From assembly GCA_002305715.1 (NCBI GenBank), contig DBQD01000071.1:1-37610 (forward strand): a stretch of DNA of 37,610 nucleotides. The letters are read 5' to 3'. The stretch is from Proteiniphilum sp. UBA1403. Lineage in GTDB: Bacteria > Bacteroidota > Bacteroidia > Bacteroidales > Dysgonomonadaceae. Positions 27,555 to 35,226 of this stretch are shown here, piece by piece (within the stretch, counting starts at the first letter, position 1; each line of letters starts with the position of its first letter). The position numbers and the translations under genes are program-made. The notes beneath the pieces are model-generated. The model saw only the letters and a list, made by a program, of their open reading frames with translations, had not been told where the DNA came from and did not search any database.

Positions 27555-28946
27555 CTATTCATGAAATGCTTTCATTCTTTCTTTTTCTACATCCTCGATA
27601 GTTTTTGCAAGCGGCTTCCCGAGTATCCTGTTGCCAGTTTCCGTAATGAGTATATTCTCTTCGTTCCGGATACCCCCGAAATCGCGGTATTTGTTTACCT
27701 GGCTAAAGTTGATAAAATCGCTGTTTATGTCATTCGCCTCCCAGTAATCTATCAACTCGGGAATAAAGTAAATGCCCGGTTCAATCGTCAACACAAAACC
27801 AGGCTCCAGCGCTCTTCCCAGTCGCAACGATTTCAGTCCGAACTGCCTACTTTTGGGCTGGCCGCCATACCCCACGATCTCCTCACCCAGACTCTCCATA
27901 TCATGTACATCCAATCCCATCAGATGTCCGGTTCCACAGGGAAAGAAAAGAGCATGTGCCCCGTTGGCAACCGCCTCGCCTGTATCACCTCTGGTGAGTC
28001 CCAGCGCTTTGAGTCCATCAAAAATGATGGCTCCCACCGCCAGATGAACCTCTTTGAAGTTAACTCCCGGCTGCGACAGTGCAATGGCACTGTTGTGTGC
28101 CGCCAGGGTAATGTTGTAAATATCCTTTTGTCTTTCGGTGAATTTCCCGGATACGGGAAAGGTACTGCTCATATCACCCGCGTAACCAAGTGGCGTTTCA
28201 TACCCGGCATCCAACAAGAACATGTCGCCCTTTTTGAGCTGATTGCCGTGATAATGATTGTGCAGAAACTGACCGTTTATGGTGCCAATGATGGGGAAAG
28301 AGAGATTTCCACCCGCGGCAATGGCCACCTCATGAACTTTCGCAGTCACCATGGCTTCGGTCATTCCTTCTCGAGCATAATGCATGGCAGCCAGGTGCAT
28401 ATCGGCAGTGACAGAAACTGCTTTTTCAATCTCTTCTATCTCCTCATCTGATTTAATATTTCGCTGATTAGCCACTGCCGTGATAAAGGAGACGCTACTT
28501 TTCTGCCTCACTTCGTCGGGACGATAGCGCAGGTATTCTGCCAATTGCAAGATATGTTCACCCCGATAGGGAGGCAGATACCTGACACAGCTTGGGTCTG
28601 TGTGGTGGACCATCTTCCTGAAATCAGACAGGCTTGCTGTGAAACTTATTCCGGCCAATTGAGCCAACTCACTGAGAGCAGGCTGAGAACCGGTCCATAC
28701 GATGGAGTCGATAGTGGGGTCATCACCGAAGATGGTTTCTTTGTCTGTATCTACATCGATCCAGCCAATCAGGCCAGGTTTGCTTATGCCAAAATAATAA
28801 AGGAAGGTACTGTCCTGCCGGTAACAATAGGTGTTATCGGCATAATTGATGCCACACTCACCATTACCCAAAAACAGCAATTTCCCTGTTTTGAATGATG
28901 CTTTGAGTTGTTTTCTTCTGTTGGTATAGATCTCTTTCCTGAACAT
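27555..28946 (-). CDS. M24 family peptidase, aminopeptidase P (Xaa-Pro) type
   Basis: A dinuclear-metal peptidase expected to remove an N-terminal residue preceding proline. The 463-residue form starts at ATG 28946; the frame runs upstream to a GTG at 28985 but would then overlap the S41 gene. Residues about 1-165 are the AMP_N domain (MFRKEIYTNRRKQL start, typical of aminopeptidase P). The pita-bread fold follows with all five metal ligands: Asp246, Asp258, His341 (GTGH), Glu389 (IEPG) and Glu430. The catalytic His is probably in FLHNHYHG (228-234). No signal peptide is seen, so it should act in the cytosol on imported peptides. It is 17 bp downstream of the S41 gene and upstream of the hydroxyproline dehydratase gene, which fits proline/hydroxyproline peptide catabolism. 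Confidence 0.93.
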   Translation of the reverse strand: MFRKEIYTNRRKQLKASFKTGKLLFLGNGECGINYADNTYCYRQDSTFLYYFGISKPGLIGWIDVDTDKETIFGDDPTIDSIVWTGSQPALSELAQLAGISFTASLSDFRKMVHHTDPSCVRYLPPYRGEHILQLAEYLRYRPDEVRQKSSVSFITAVANQRNIKSDEEIEEIEKAVSVTADMHLAAMHYAREGMTEAMVTAKVHEVAIAAGGNLSFPIIGTINGQFLHNHYHGNQLKKGDMFLLDAGYETPLGYAGDMSSTFPVSGKFTERQKDIYNITLAAHNSAIALSQPGVNFKEVHLAVGAIIFDGLKALGLTRGDTGEAVANGAHALFFPCGTGHLMGLDVHDMESLGEEIVGYGGQPKSRQFGLKSLRLGRALEPGFVLTIEPGIYFIPELIDYWEANDINSDFINFSQVNKYRDFGGIRNEENILITETGNRILGKPLAKTIEDVEKERMKAFHE

Positions 28947-28963
28947 GATCGGTAAAATGCGGT

Positions 28964-29974
28964 TTATTGTATTCCTTTGATCCACTTTCGTGCTTCCTCT
29001 ATCATGGTGTCTTTGTTTTTTTCCTTGTCGACATCCTTCATACTGACGTAGATATCGGGTTCCACCCCGAACTCAATGTGTTCTTTCTCGGCATTGAACA
29101 TGGGCGATGCGGAGAAACGGATGGACCAGCCGTTAGGCAGTTCGGAAGTAAAAGGAAGTCCGCTGCCGCCACCGGTCTTATCGCCCATTACCAACACGTT
29201 GGGGGCGTATTTCATGATGCTGACAAACTCGTTGGTGGCGCTGTAACATCCCCGGTTGGTGAGCACGACCACCGGCTTCTGGTAACGCACTCGATTGGAG
29301 CTTTCCACGTATTTCGGATAGAACGGGGAAAAATCGTTGTGTCCCGGTCCTACTTTATGGGAGATATAGCCAATTAGTGTACGTTCGTTGAAAAAGCGAC
29401 TGGCAATTTTTTCCACATTTGCCAGACTTCCCCCACCATTATTTCGCACATCGATGATAAGTCCATGACAAATGGCCATCCTGCTAAATATCTGATCGAG
29501 GCTACCTTCACCCACATCATTTGAGAAGCTTCCATAGTATAGATACCCTATATTATCCTCCTGAATTTTATATTGCATACCCGATGCAATACTATAATCC
29601 CTTCCCAGATAATGCTTTTGGATTGTCGGGTCGAAGTTCACCGGGTAATCTTCTTGCCATTGCCAATAGCGAGTTATATCATGCGTTGCCGCCAGATTCA
29701 CATGTCCATCTTTCAGCTCTGCCAGCATTTCGCCCATCAGTTTAAAGAGAGCATCGTTGCCCATATCCGATGTAACGCGTATGCTGTATTCCGCATAGAT
29801 CGCATCCCAATCGATTCCTTTATATTCAAAGAAACAATAATTCCGATCAATAATTGTCCACAGGGCATCAAAATTACCCCGTGGATGATTATCAAATTGC
29901 ATCTCGCTCAACTCGCATCCAGGCAAGAAGAGAAGTAGCAATAAAAGCAGATTAAATCGTTTCTTCCACTTCAT
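28964..29974 (-). CDS. S41 family peptidase lipoprotein
   Basis: A C-terminal-processing/tricorn-like serine peptidase. ATG 29974 is preferred over ATG 29992 because it gives a standard lipoprotein signal (MKWKKRF, poly-Leu core, LPGC with Cys20) and because the upstream ATG lies inside a perfect hairpin. A helical N-terminal domain (about 30-100, with LKDGHVNL) precedes the peptidase core (about 140-320). In the core DVRNNGGGS leads to the catalytic Ser245 (RGCYSATNEF) and Lys266 (GDKTGGGSG). I see no obvious PDZ domain. It is cotranscribed with the M24 peptidase gene (17 bp gap). The role is probably degradation of peptides in the periplasm or at the membrane; specificity is not readable. 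Confidence 0.9.
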   Translation of the reverse strand: MKWKKRFNLLLLLLLFLPGCELSEMQFDNHPRGNFDALWTIIDRNYCFFEYKGIDWDAIYAEYSIRVTSDMGNDALFKLMGEMLAELKDGHVNLAATHDITRYWQWQEDYPVNFDPTIQKHYLGRDYSIASGMQYKIQEDNIGYLYYGSFSNDVGEGSLDQIFSRMAICHGLIIDVRNNGGGSLANVEKIASRFFNERTLIGYISHKVGPGHNDFSPFYPKYVESSNRVRYQKPVVVLTNRGCYSATNEFVSIMKYAPNVLVMGDKTGGGSGLPFTSELPNGWSIRFSASPMFNAEKEHIEFGVEPDIYVSMKDVDKEKNKDTMIEEARKWIKGIQ

Positions 29975-29988
29975 GAGATTAGAAAATA

Positions 29989-30015
29989 TCATCTCCCTTG
30001 AGACAAGGGAGATGA
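29989..30015 (-). terminator. Perfect 12-bp hairpin after rpiB
   Basis: Arms TCATCTCCCTTG (29989-30000) and CAAGGGAGATGA (30004-30015) pair perfectly around a 3-nt loop. It lies 24 bp past the rpiB stop and 14 bp before the chosen S41 start. On the minus strand the stem is followed by TATTTTCTAAT, moderately U-rich, so it is best read as the terminator of the tkt-rpiB unit. Its closeness to the S41 start would also allow a role in that gene's leader. Confidence 0.7.
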
Positions 30016-30039
30016 GGTATGATGTGTTGATAATCCTTG

Positions 30040-30495
30040 TTATTCACATGAAATCTTGTCGACTCTTCTTTGGTGACGTCCCCCTTCAAAAGGAGTATTC
30101 AGAAAAGTCACAAGAATCTCATACACCTCTTCGTCGTTCAGATAACGACCCGGAAGAGATAGAATGTTGGCATCGTTATGAGCTCGTGCGTAAAACGCAA
30201 TCTCCGGATTCCAACACAATGCCGCCCGTATCCCCTTATGTTTGTTTACCGTCATGTTGATACCATTTCCGGAAGAACATATGGCAATACCGGGATAACA
30301 TTCACCACTTTCCACAGCCTCAGCAAGTGGATGCGCATAGTCGGGATAATCGGTGCTCTCCGAAGAATAGGTTCCAAAATCCTTATAGGGAATACCCAAC
30401 TCTTCAAACTTCTTAATGATCCCTTGTTTCCTTTCGAAACCGGCATGATCGGAAGCAATACCGATAGGTTTTTCTGAATGATCGAACAGTGACAT
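30040..30495 (-). CDS. rpiB: Ribose-5-phosphate isomerase B
   Basis: Interconverts ribose-5-phosphate and ribulose-5-phosphate in the non-oxidative pentose phosphate pathway. The 151-residue form from ATG 30495 is the usual RpiB length; the frame extends five codons to a GTG at 30510. RpiB motifs are clear: IGIASDHAGFE at the N-terminus, AICSSGNGINM with the catalytic-type Cys and the phosphate/anion loop, and ARAHNDANIL with the conserved His. It lies 25 bp downstream of the transketolase gene, which supplies or uses the same pentose phosphates, so the two form one operon. A strong hairpin follows. Confidence 0.95.
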   Translation of the reverse strand: MSLFDHSEKPIGIASDHAGFERKQGIIKKFEELGIPYKDFGTYSSESTDYPDYAHPLAEAVESGECYPGIAICSSGNGINMTVNKHKGIRAALCWNPEIAFYARAHNDANILSLPGRYLNDEEVYEILVTFLNTPFEGGRHQRRVDKISCE

Positions 30496-30520
30496 ATCAA
30501 TATCAATCACGAATTAATTC

Positions 30521-32545
30521 TTACAAGATTTTTTTAACCTGTTCATATACATTCTTACCTGTATATCCCAGTTTTTCGTCGAGAACCTGATATGGTGCGG
30601 AGAAACCGAACGAGTTCATACCCCAAACCGTACCATCGGCACCCACAAGTCCCTCCAGTGTAACAGGAAGTCCTGCTGTCAAACCAAATTTCTTCGCACC
30701 TTTTGGCAGTACCGACTCCTGGTATTCAGTCGCTTGTGCACGGAACAATCCTTCTGAAGGAACAGAAACGATGCGTACCTTCACACCATCGGCGCGCAGC
30801 AGTGCAGCTCCCTCCACCAGCGTTGCGACTTCCGATCCTGAAGCCAAAAGAATTACATCAAAATTTTCATCCTCCTCAACCACATAGGCACCTTTTGTTG
30901 CCTGAAGGGCATCCTGATAGCGCGATCCGGTTGTAGGAAGATCTTTGATGTTCTGACGAGAGAGAATCAAGCCGGTTGGTGTACTCTTGTTTTCAAGTGC
31001 CATCTTCCAAGCAACAGTCGTTTCGTTTGCATCGGCAGGACGAAGCACCAGCATGGAGTTCTGACCATGATGATTTTGCAATTTCTCCATAAGTCTTATC
31101 TGTGCTTCCTGCTCAACAGGCTGGTGAGTAGGTCCATCCTCTCCAACGCGGAATGCATCGTGTGTCCATACAAAAATGACCGGTGTTTGCATAAGTGCAG
31201 CCACACGGATTGATGGTTTCATATAATCGGAAAAGACGAAGAACGTACCACAAGCCGGTATCACACCACCATGTAAGCTCATACCAATACAGAGGCACGA
31301 CATCGTAAATTCAGACACACCTGCCTGCAAGAAGGCTCCTGAGAAGTCGTTCTTGGTAAGCGCTTTGGTATATTTCAAAAAGCCGTCAGTCTTGTCGGAG
31401 TTGGAAAGGTCGGCAGAAGCAACCACCATGTTTTCAACCTGCTGGGCCAATACGCCCAAAACAGTAGCAGAAGCAGCACGTGTAGCACTTCCTGCCTTCT
31501 GTTGAATAGCTTCCCAATTGATCTCAGGCAGTTCACGAGAGAACCATTTCTGTTTCTTTGCAGCCAATTCAGGATTTTGTTTTTCCCATTCCAGTTCTTT
31601 TGCTTTCTTGGCAGCAACAATCTCCTTCAGTTCTTGTCTTCTTTTATCATAAAGCTCTTGTACTTCAGGAAAGATTACGAATGGGTTTTCCGGATCACCT
31701 CCCAAATTTTTCACGGTTGCCTTATAATCTGCTCCAGCAGCGCTAAGTGGTTGTCCGTGTGTAGAAACCTTGCTTTCAAACGAGCTGCCATCTGCAGTCA
31801 CTGCACCAAGTCCCATAATAGTTTTACCAATAATGAGGGTTGGTTTTTCTTTTTCTGCCTTAGCCGCAGTGAGCGCATTGCGAATCTCTTCAACGTTGTT
31901 ACCGTCTATTGTAATTACATTCCAGTTCCAAGTCTCGTATTTTTTTGCTACATCCTCGCTGGTCACTTCAGCTGTAGTGGTAGAGAGTTGAATGGAGTTG
32001 GAGTCATAGAACATAATCAGGTTATTCAAACCAAGGTGACCTGCAATACGGCCCACACCCTGTGAAATCTCTTCCTGAATACCCCCATCGGAAATAAAAG
32101 CATAGATGGTTTGATCTACTACTTCTCCAAGTCTTGCCTTCAAGAACTTAGCTGCTACAGCTGCACCAGCAGCATAAGCGTGGCCTTGCCCCAGTGGTCC
32201 GGAAGTATTTTCAATACCCCTATTTAAATCCAACTCAGGATGTCCGGGTGTGGGGCTTCCCCACTGACGGAATTCCTTCAGTTCATCCAATTTGAATTTT
32301 CCACTTAAACAAAGTACTGAATAGAGCATGGGAGACATGTGTCCCGGGTCAAGAAAGAAGCGGTCCCTCGATACCCAAGTAGGATCTTCGGGATCATACT
32401 CAAGAAATTCAGAGAACAGGACATTGATAAAATCTGCTCCCCCCATTGCTCCTCCGGGGTGACCCGAGTTAGCTTTTTCTACCATCGACGCCGAAAGTAT
32501 CCTAATATTATCGGCAGCTTTTTTCATGATTGCTTTATCGTTCAT
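30521..32545 (-). CDS. tkt: Transketolase
   Basis: A thiamine-diphosphate enzyme moving two-carbon units between ketoses and aldoses in the pentose phosphate pathway. At 674 residues it is the normal full length. The N-terminal TPP domain has ANSGHPGGAMGGAD, the LGQGHAYAAGAA segment and ISDGGIQEEISQGVGR. The central pyrimidine-binding domain has the ADLSNSDKTDGF region and the HDAFRVGEDGPTHQPVEQ signature, and a C-terminal transketolase domain follows (ILLASGSEVATLVEGA). The start is ATG 32545. A good TATCTTTG promoter box lies 76 bp upstream, and rpiB follows at 25 bp. It is a core metabolic gene with no visible tie to the PUL. Confidence 0.97.
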   Translation of the reverse strand: MNDKAIMKKAADNIRILSASMVEKANSGHPGGAMGGADFINVLFSEFLEYDPEDPTWVSRDRFFLDPGHMSPMLYSVLCLSGKFKLDELKEFRQWGSPTPGHPELDLNRGIENTSGPLGQGHAYAAGAAVAAKFLKARLGEVVDQTIYAFISDGGIQEEISQGVGRIAGHLGLNNLIMFYDSNSIQLSTTTAEVTSEDVAKKYETWNWNVITIDGNNVEEIRNALTAAKAEKEKPTLIIGKTIMGLGAVTADGSSFESKVSTHGQPLSAAGADYKATVKNLGGDPENPFVIFPEVQELYDKRRQELKEIVAAKKAKELEWEKQNPELAAKKQKWFSRELPEINWEAIQQKAGSATRAASATVLGVLAQQVENMVVASADLSNSDKTDGFLKYTKALTKNDFSGAFLQAGVSEFTMSCLCIGMSLHGGVIPACGTFFVFSDYMKPSIRVAALMQTPVIFVWTHDAFRVGEDGPTHQPVEQEAQIRLMEKLQNHHGQNSMLVLRPADANETTVAWKMALENKSTPTGLILSRQNIKDLPTTGSRYQDALQATKGAYVVEEDENFDVILLASGSEVATLVEGAALLRADGVKVRIVSVPSEGLFRAQATEYQESVLPKGAKKFGLTAGLPVTLEGLVGADGTVWGMNSFGFSAPYQVLDEKLGYTGKNVYEQVKKIL

Positions 32546-32823
32546 ATAAATTTGGAAATATATCTGTTATATTGTTTATGGTAACTTATTCATTGATCTA
32601 CGCCTAAAAAGGAACAATCGCAAAGATAACCATTTTTTGAAAGAACTACTCCCGAAGAATGATATGTTTGGGTCAATTTTAGATAATGATTTTTCATTTT
32701 TTCCGTTCAGCGCACCATTTGCTCAATATTTTGCAATAAATTGATTACTTTTACAGCAAAAGTATTTCACCAATTATTCCTGTTTTATAGTTGCAGGAAT
32801 AACGAAATCAACCACCCAGTATA
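32546..32823. other. Divergent intergenic region between tkt and the TrmH-family gene
   Basis: This 278-bp AT-rich stretch contains the tkt promoter box (given separately). On the plus strand TACTTTTA at 32746-32753 is a one-mismatch -7 box for the methyltransferase gene, without a well-spaced TTTG. I see no ORF or RNA gene. Confidence 0.45.
32621..32628 (-). promoter_or_regulatory. Candidate -7 promoter box for tkt-rpiB
   Basis: CAAAGATA on the plus strand reads TATCTTTG on the minus strand, an exact TAnnTTTG match, 76 bp upstream of the tkt start. The -33 position holds only a TTC-rich stretch. The identical octamer precedes the tRNA-His gene. Confidence 0.5.
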
Positions 32824-33585
32824 ATGAGTTTAAGTAACAATAAAATAAAACTGATTCGATCGCTTAAAGAGAAGAAGTATCGCGATGAACGGGGCGTTTT
32901 CCTTGCAGAAGGGACTAAACTTGTTTTTGATTTATTGAAGACATGCCGCTGTCAGCTAATTGCGGCATTACCAGAGGTGCTGTCCGCTCATCTCGCTATT
33001 CAGGCAGATGAAGTGGTGGAGGCCAGCGAGGTGGAACTCAAGAAAGCATCGTTACTGGTAACAGCTCCACAGGTTCTTGGAGTCTTCTATCAACCGGATA
33101 TCAGTATCGATACTATTCAACCGGAGAAGAAGCTATACTTGGCACTCGACGGTATTCAGGATCCCGGCAACATGGGCACCATTGTTCGTATTGCCGATTG
33201 GTTTGGCATTGATCACCTTATCTGCTCAATTGACACGGTTGATTTGTTCAATCCCAAAACGGTACAAGCCACAATGGGCGCAATTGCCCGTGTACGAGTC
33301 AGCTATACGAACCTCGCACCATTTTTACAGAAACAGAAGCACCTGCCTCTATATGGTACTTTCCTGGATGGAGAAAACATTTACGCCGATTCGCTTTCAT
33401 CAAATGGCATTATTGTAATGGGGAGCGAGGGAAAAGGCATCAGACCCGATGCAGCAGCAGCAATTAACCGACGTTTACTTATTCCCAACTTCCCATTAAA
33501 CAGAGAAACTTCTGAATCGTTGAATGTTGCGACGGCTACAGCTATTGTTTGTGCAGAATTTCGAAGGAGAATGCACGCTATCTAA
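32824..33585 (+). CDS. TrmH/SpoU family RNA 2'-O-methyltransferase
   Basis: A 253-residue SPOUT methyltransferase expected to methylate a ribose 2'-OH in rRNA or tRNA using SAM. An N-terminal substrate-binding (L30e-like) domain spans about 1-95. The knotted SpoU domain follows with its three motifs: LALDGIQDPGNMGTIVRIAD (motif 1, with the conserved Asn and Arg), IVMGSEGKGI (motif 2) and SLNVATATAIVCAEF (motif 3). The start is ATG 32824. It is divergent from tkt and convergent with tRNA-His. The exact target nucleotide cannot be deduced, so no symbol is given. Confidence 0.93.
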   Translation: MSLSNNKIKLIRSLKEKKYRDERGVFLAEGTKLVFDLLKTCRCQLIAALPEVLSAHLAIQADEVVEASEVELKKASLLVTAPQVLGVFYQPDISIDTIQPEKKLYLALDGIQDPGNMGTIVRIADWFGIDHLICSIDTVDLFNPKTVQATMGAIARVRVSYTNLAPFLQKQKHLPLYGTFLDGENIYADSLSSNGIIVMGSEGKGIRPDAAAAINRRLLIPNFPLNRETSESLNVATATAIVCAEFRRRMHAI

Positions 33586-33601
33586 AAAAAAGGACAAAAA
33601 A

Positions 33602-33628
33602 AATCACCTGTTTGGGAAACAAGTGATT
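33602..33628 (-). terminator. Rho-independent terminator of tRNA-His
   Basis: AATCAC-C-TGTTT (33602-33613) pairs with AAACA-A-GTGATT (33617-33628), giving stems of 6 and 5 bp around one mismatch and a GGG loop. On the minus strand the stem runs directly into a T tract (the A-run at 33594-33603), so it terminates the tRNA transcript about 50 bp after the tRNA. On the plus strand it may also end the methyltransferase transcript, but no T tract follows there. Confidence 0.75.
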
Positions 33629-33678
33629 ACCTAAAACAAATCTAAAGAGAATAAAAAACCTCATTACTATGAGATCAG

Positions 33679-33753
<75 letters not shown>

Positions 33754-33769
33754 GTATTGTAATCGGGTG

Positions 33770-33777
33770 CAAAGATA
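33770..33777 (-). promoter_or_regulatory. Candidate -7 promoter box for tRNA-His
   Basis: CAAAGATA on the plus strand reads TATCTTTG on the minus strand, an exact TAnnTTTG match 16 bp before the tRNA. A TTG (33800-33802 complement) lies 22 bp further upstream, close to the expected -33 spacing. Confidence 0.6.
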
Positions 33778-33861
33778 GTACTTTTTTTATCATTTCCCAC
33801 AATCTTTCGCCAGTTTTTTTCAAAAAAATCTTGCTCCAGCCTTCATTTGCGTAAAAAATAG

Positions 33862-33869
33862 TATATTTG
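33862..33869 (+). promoter_or_regulatory. Candidate -7 promoter box for the DUF151-rsmE operon
   Basis: TATATTTG matches TAnnTTTG and lies 28 bp before the start codon of the DUF151 gene. A TTTG is present 12 bp upstream, too close for the canonical spacing, so the -33 element is uncertain. Confidence 0.5.
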
Positions 33870-33897
33870 ACGTAGCTATTAAATAAAAAACCAGCTC

Positions 33898-34497
33898 ATG
33901 GGGACTAAAAGAATCAAATTATCCATCCTGGGAATCTCCTTTAGCCAAGTGCAGGCAGGTGCGTATGCACTTATTTTTGCCGAAGAAAATGGCGTTAGAC
34001 GCCTGCCAGTAGTAATTGGGACTCCCGAGGCCCAATCCATTGCCATCATTATGGAGGGGATTACACCACCACGACCGCTGTCACACGATCTTATCTGTTC
34101 AATTTGGAAAGAACTCCAGATTGAGTTAGTTGAAGTATGGATTTACAAATTTGAAGATGGTGCTTTTTTTGCTGAGCTCCTATTGCGTCAAAATGGCAAG
34201 GAGTATCGAATCGACTCCCGCACGTCCGATGCTGTTGCCCTCGCTATACGTACTCATTCACCGGTGTACACCACAGAAGAGATTATGCGGAATATGGCCA
34301 TCGTCTTCGATGAACAATATCCATCCAACACGCCCGAACCTGCAACTCAGCATGATTTGGTTACAGACGATGAGGAGTTGTCTTATATCCGACTCGATGC
34401 TCTCAAACATCGCCTCGATGATGCAGTGAGGGAAGAAAATTATGAGTTAGCTACTCGTTTGCGTGACGAGATCAACCGGAGAGAGAACAAATCGTGA
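33898..34497 (+). CDS. Bifunctional nuclease family protein (DUF151) with UVR motif
   Basis: A 199-residue cytosolic protein. Residues about 1-140 match the BFN/DUF151 domain (LPVVIGTPEAQSIAI and the DSRTSDAVALAIR motif with conserved Ser-Asp-Ala), a family reported to have DNase/RNase activity. Residues about 166-197 (LDALKHRLDDAVREENYELA and on) form a UvrB/UvrC-type helical hairpin used for protein contacts. This domain pair is common in Bacteroidetes. Its stop overlaps the GTG start of rsmE (GTGA, 34494-34497), indicating translational coupling. Family assignment is secure; the physiological role is poorly known. Confidence 0.9.
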   Translation: MGTKRIKLSILGISFSQVQAGAYALIFAEENGVRRLPVVIGTPEAQSIAIIMEGITPPRPLSHDLICSIWKELQIELVEVWIYKFEDGAFFAELLLRQNGKEYRIDSRTSDAVALAIRTHSPVYTTEEIMRNMAIVFDEQYPSNTPEPATQHDLVTDDEELSYIRLDALKHRLDDAVREENYELATRLRDEINRRENKS

Positions 34498-35213
34498 AGG
34501 CAAACGGAATTTCAGATACAATCTTCTACGCTCCTAACATTGCGCAGATGGCACAACTGCCCGAGCAGGAGTCGCTGCACTGCGTTAAAGTATTGCGGAT
34601 GCGTGAAGGGGAAAGGCTCACCGTGACCGATGGGCAAGGCTTCTTTTATGATTGCACGCTTGTGGAGTCCCACCACAAACATTGTACCCTCGTTATTGAC
34701 AACAGTATTGCGGTAAATAAAAGGGAGTTTCAGCTCCATATAGCCTTTGGACCCACCAAGCAGATGGAGCGGAACGAGTGGTTTGTAGAGAAAGCAGTGG
34801 AGATAGGAATCGACGGTTTTACACCTCTTTTAAGCAGTTTCTCCGAACGAAGGGAACTCAAAAGAGAGCGACTGGAAAAGATTGCTGTTGCAGCAATGAA
34901 ACAGTCTCAACAGGCCTTCCTTCCTCAAATTGAGGAAATGGTTCGTTTTACTGATTGCGTAACAAGACCTTTTGAAGGAAGGAAGTTTATTGCACACTGT
35001 CACAATCTGCCCAAAAAGCAGCTTGCCCAACTATATAATAAAGGAGAAAACGCCCTGATACTAGTCGGTCCGGAAGGGGACTTCAGCGAAGAGGAGGTCG
35101 CCCTAGCTTTGGCAAATGGATTTGAACCGGTTAGCCTGGGCGATACAAGGTTGCGTACCGAAACAGCCTGTCTAGTGGCCACGCACACCATCCATGTCAT
35201 CAACAATCAATAA
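34494..35213 (+). CDS. rsmE: 16S rRNA (uracil1498-N3)-methyltransferase RsmE
   Basis: A SPOUT-class enzyme methylating N3 of U1498 in 16S rRNA. At 239 residues it is the usual length. The N-terminal PUA-like part contains SLHCVKVLRMREGERLTVTD. The catalytic knot holds KQMERNEWFVEKAVEIGIDG, ILVGPEGDFSEEE and the signature SLGDTRLRTETACLVA. The start is a GTG at 34494 overlapping the stop of the DUF151 gene. No in-frame ATG would keep the N-terminal motif. The next gene starts 13 bp downstream, so the three genes probably share a transcript. Confidence 0.95.
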   Translation: MKANGISDTIFYAPNIAQMAQLPEQESLHCVKVLRMREGERLTVTDGQGFFYDCTLVESHHKHCTLVIDNSIAVNKREFQLHIAFGPTKQMERNEWFVEKAVEIGIDGFTPLLSSFSERRELKRERLEKIAVAAMKQSQQAFLPQIEEMVRFTDCVTRPFEGRKFIAHCHNLPKKQLAQLYNKGENALILVGPEGDFSEEEVALALANGFEPVSLGDTRLRTETACLVATHTIHVINNQ

Positions 35214-35226
35214 TACATATCCCACA

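Noticed and set aside
27480..28451. A 323-codon open frame on the plus strand
   Set aside because: It is antisense to the M24 peptidase gene, whose five metal ligands are all intact, so the minus-strand reading is the real one.
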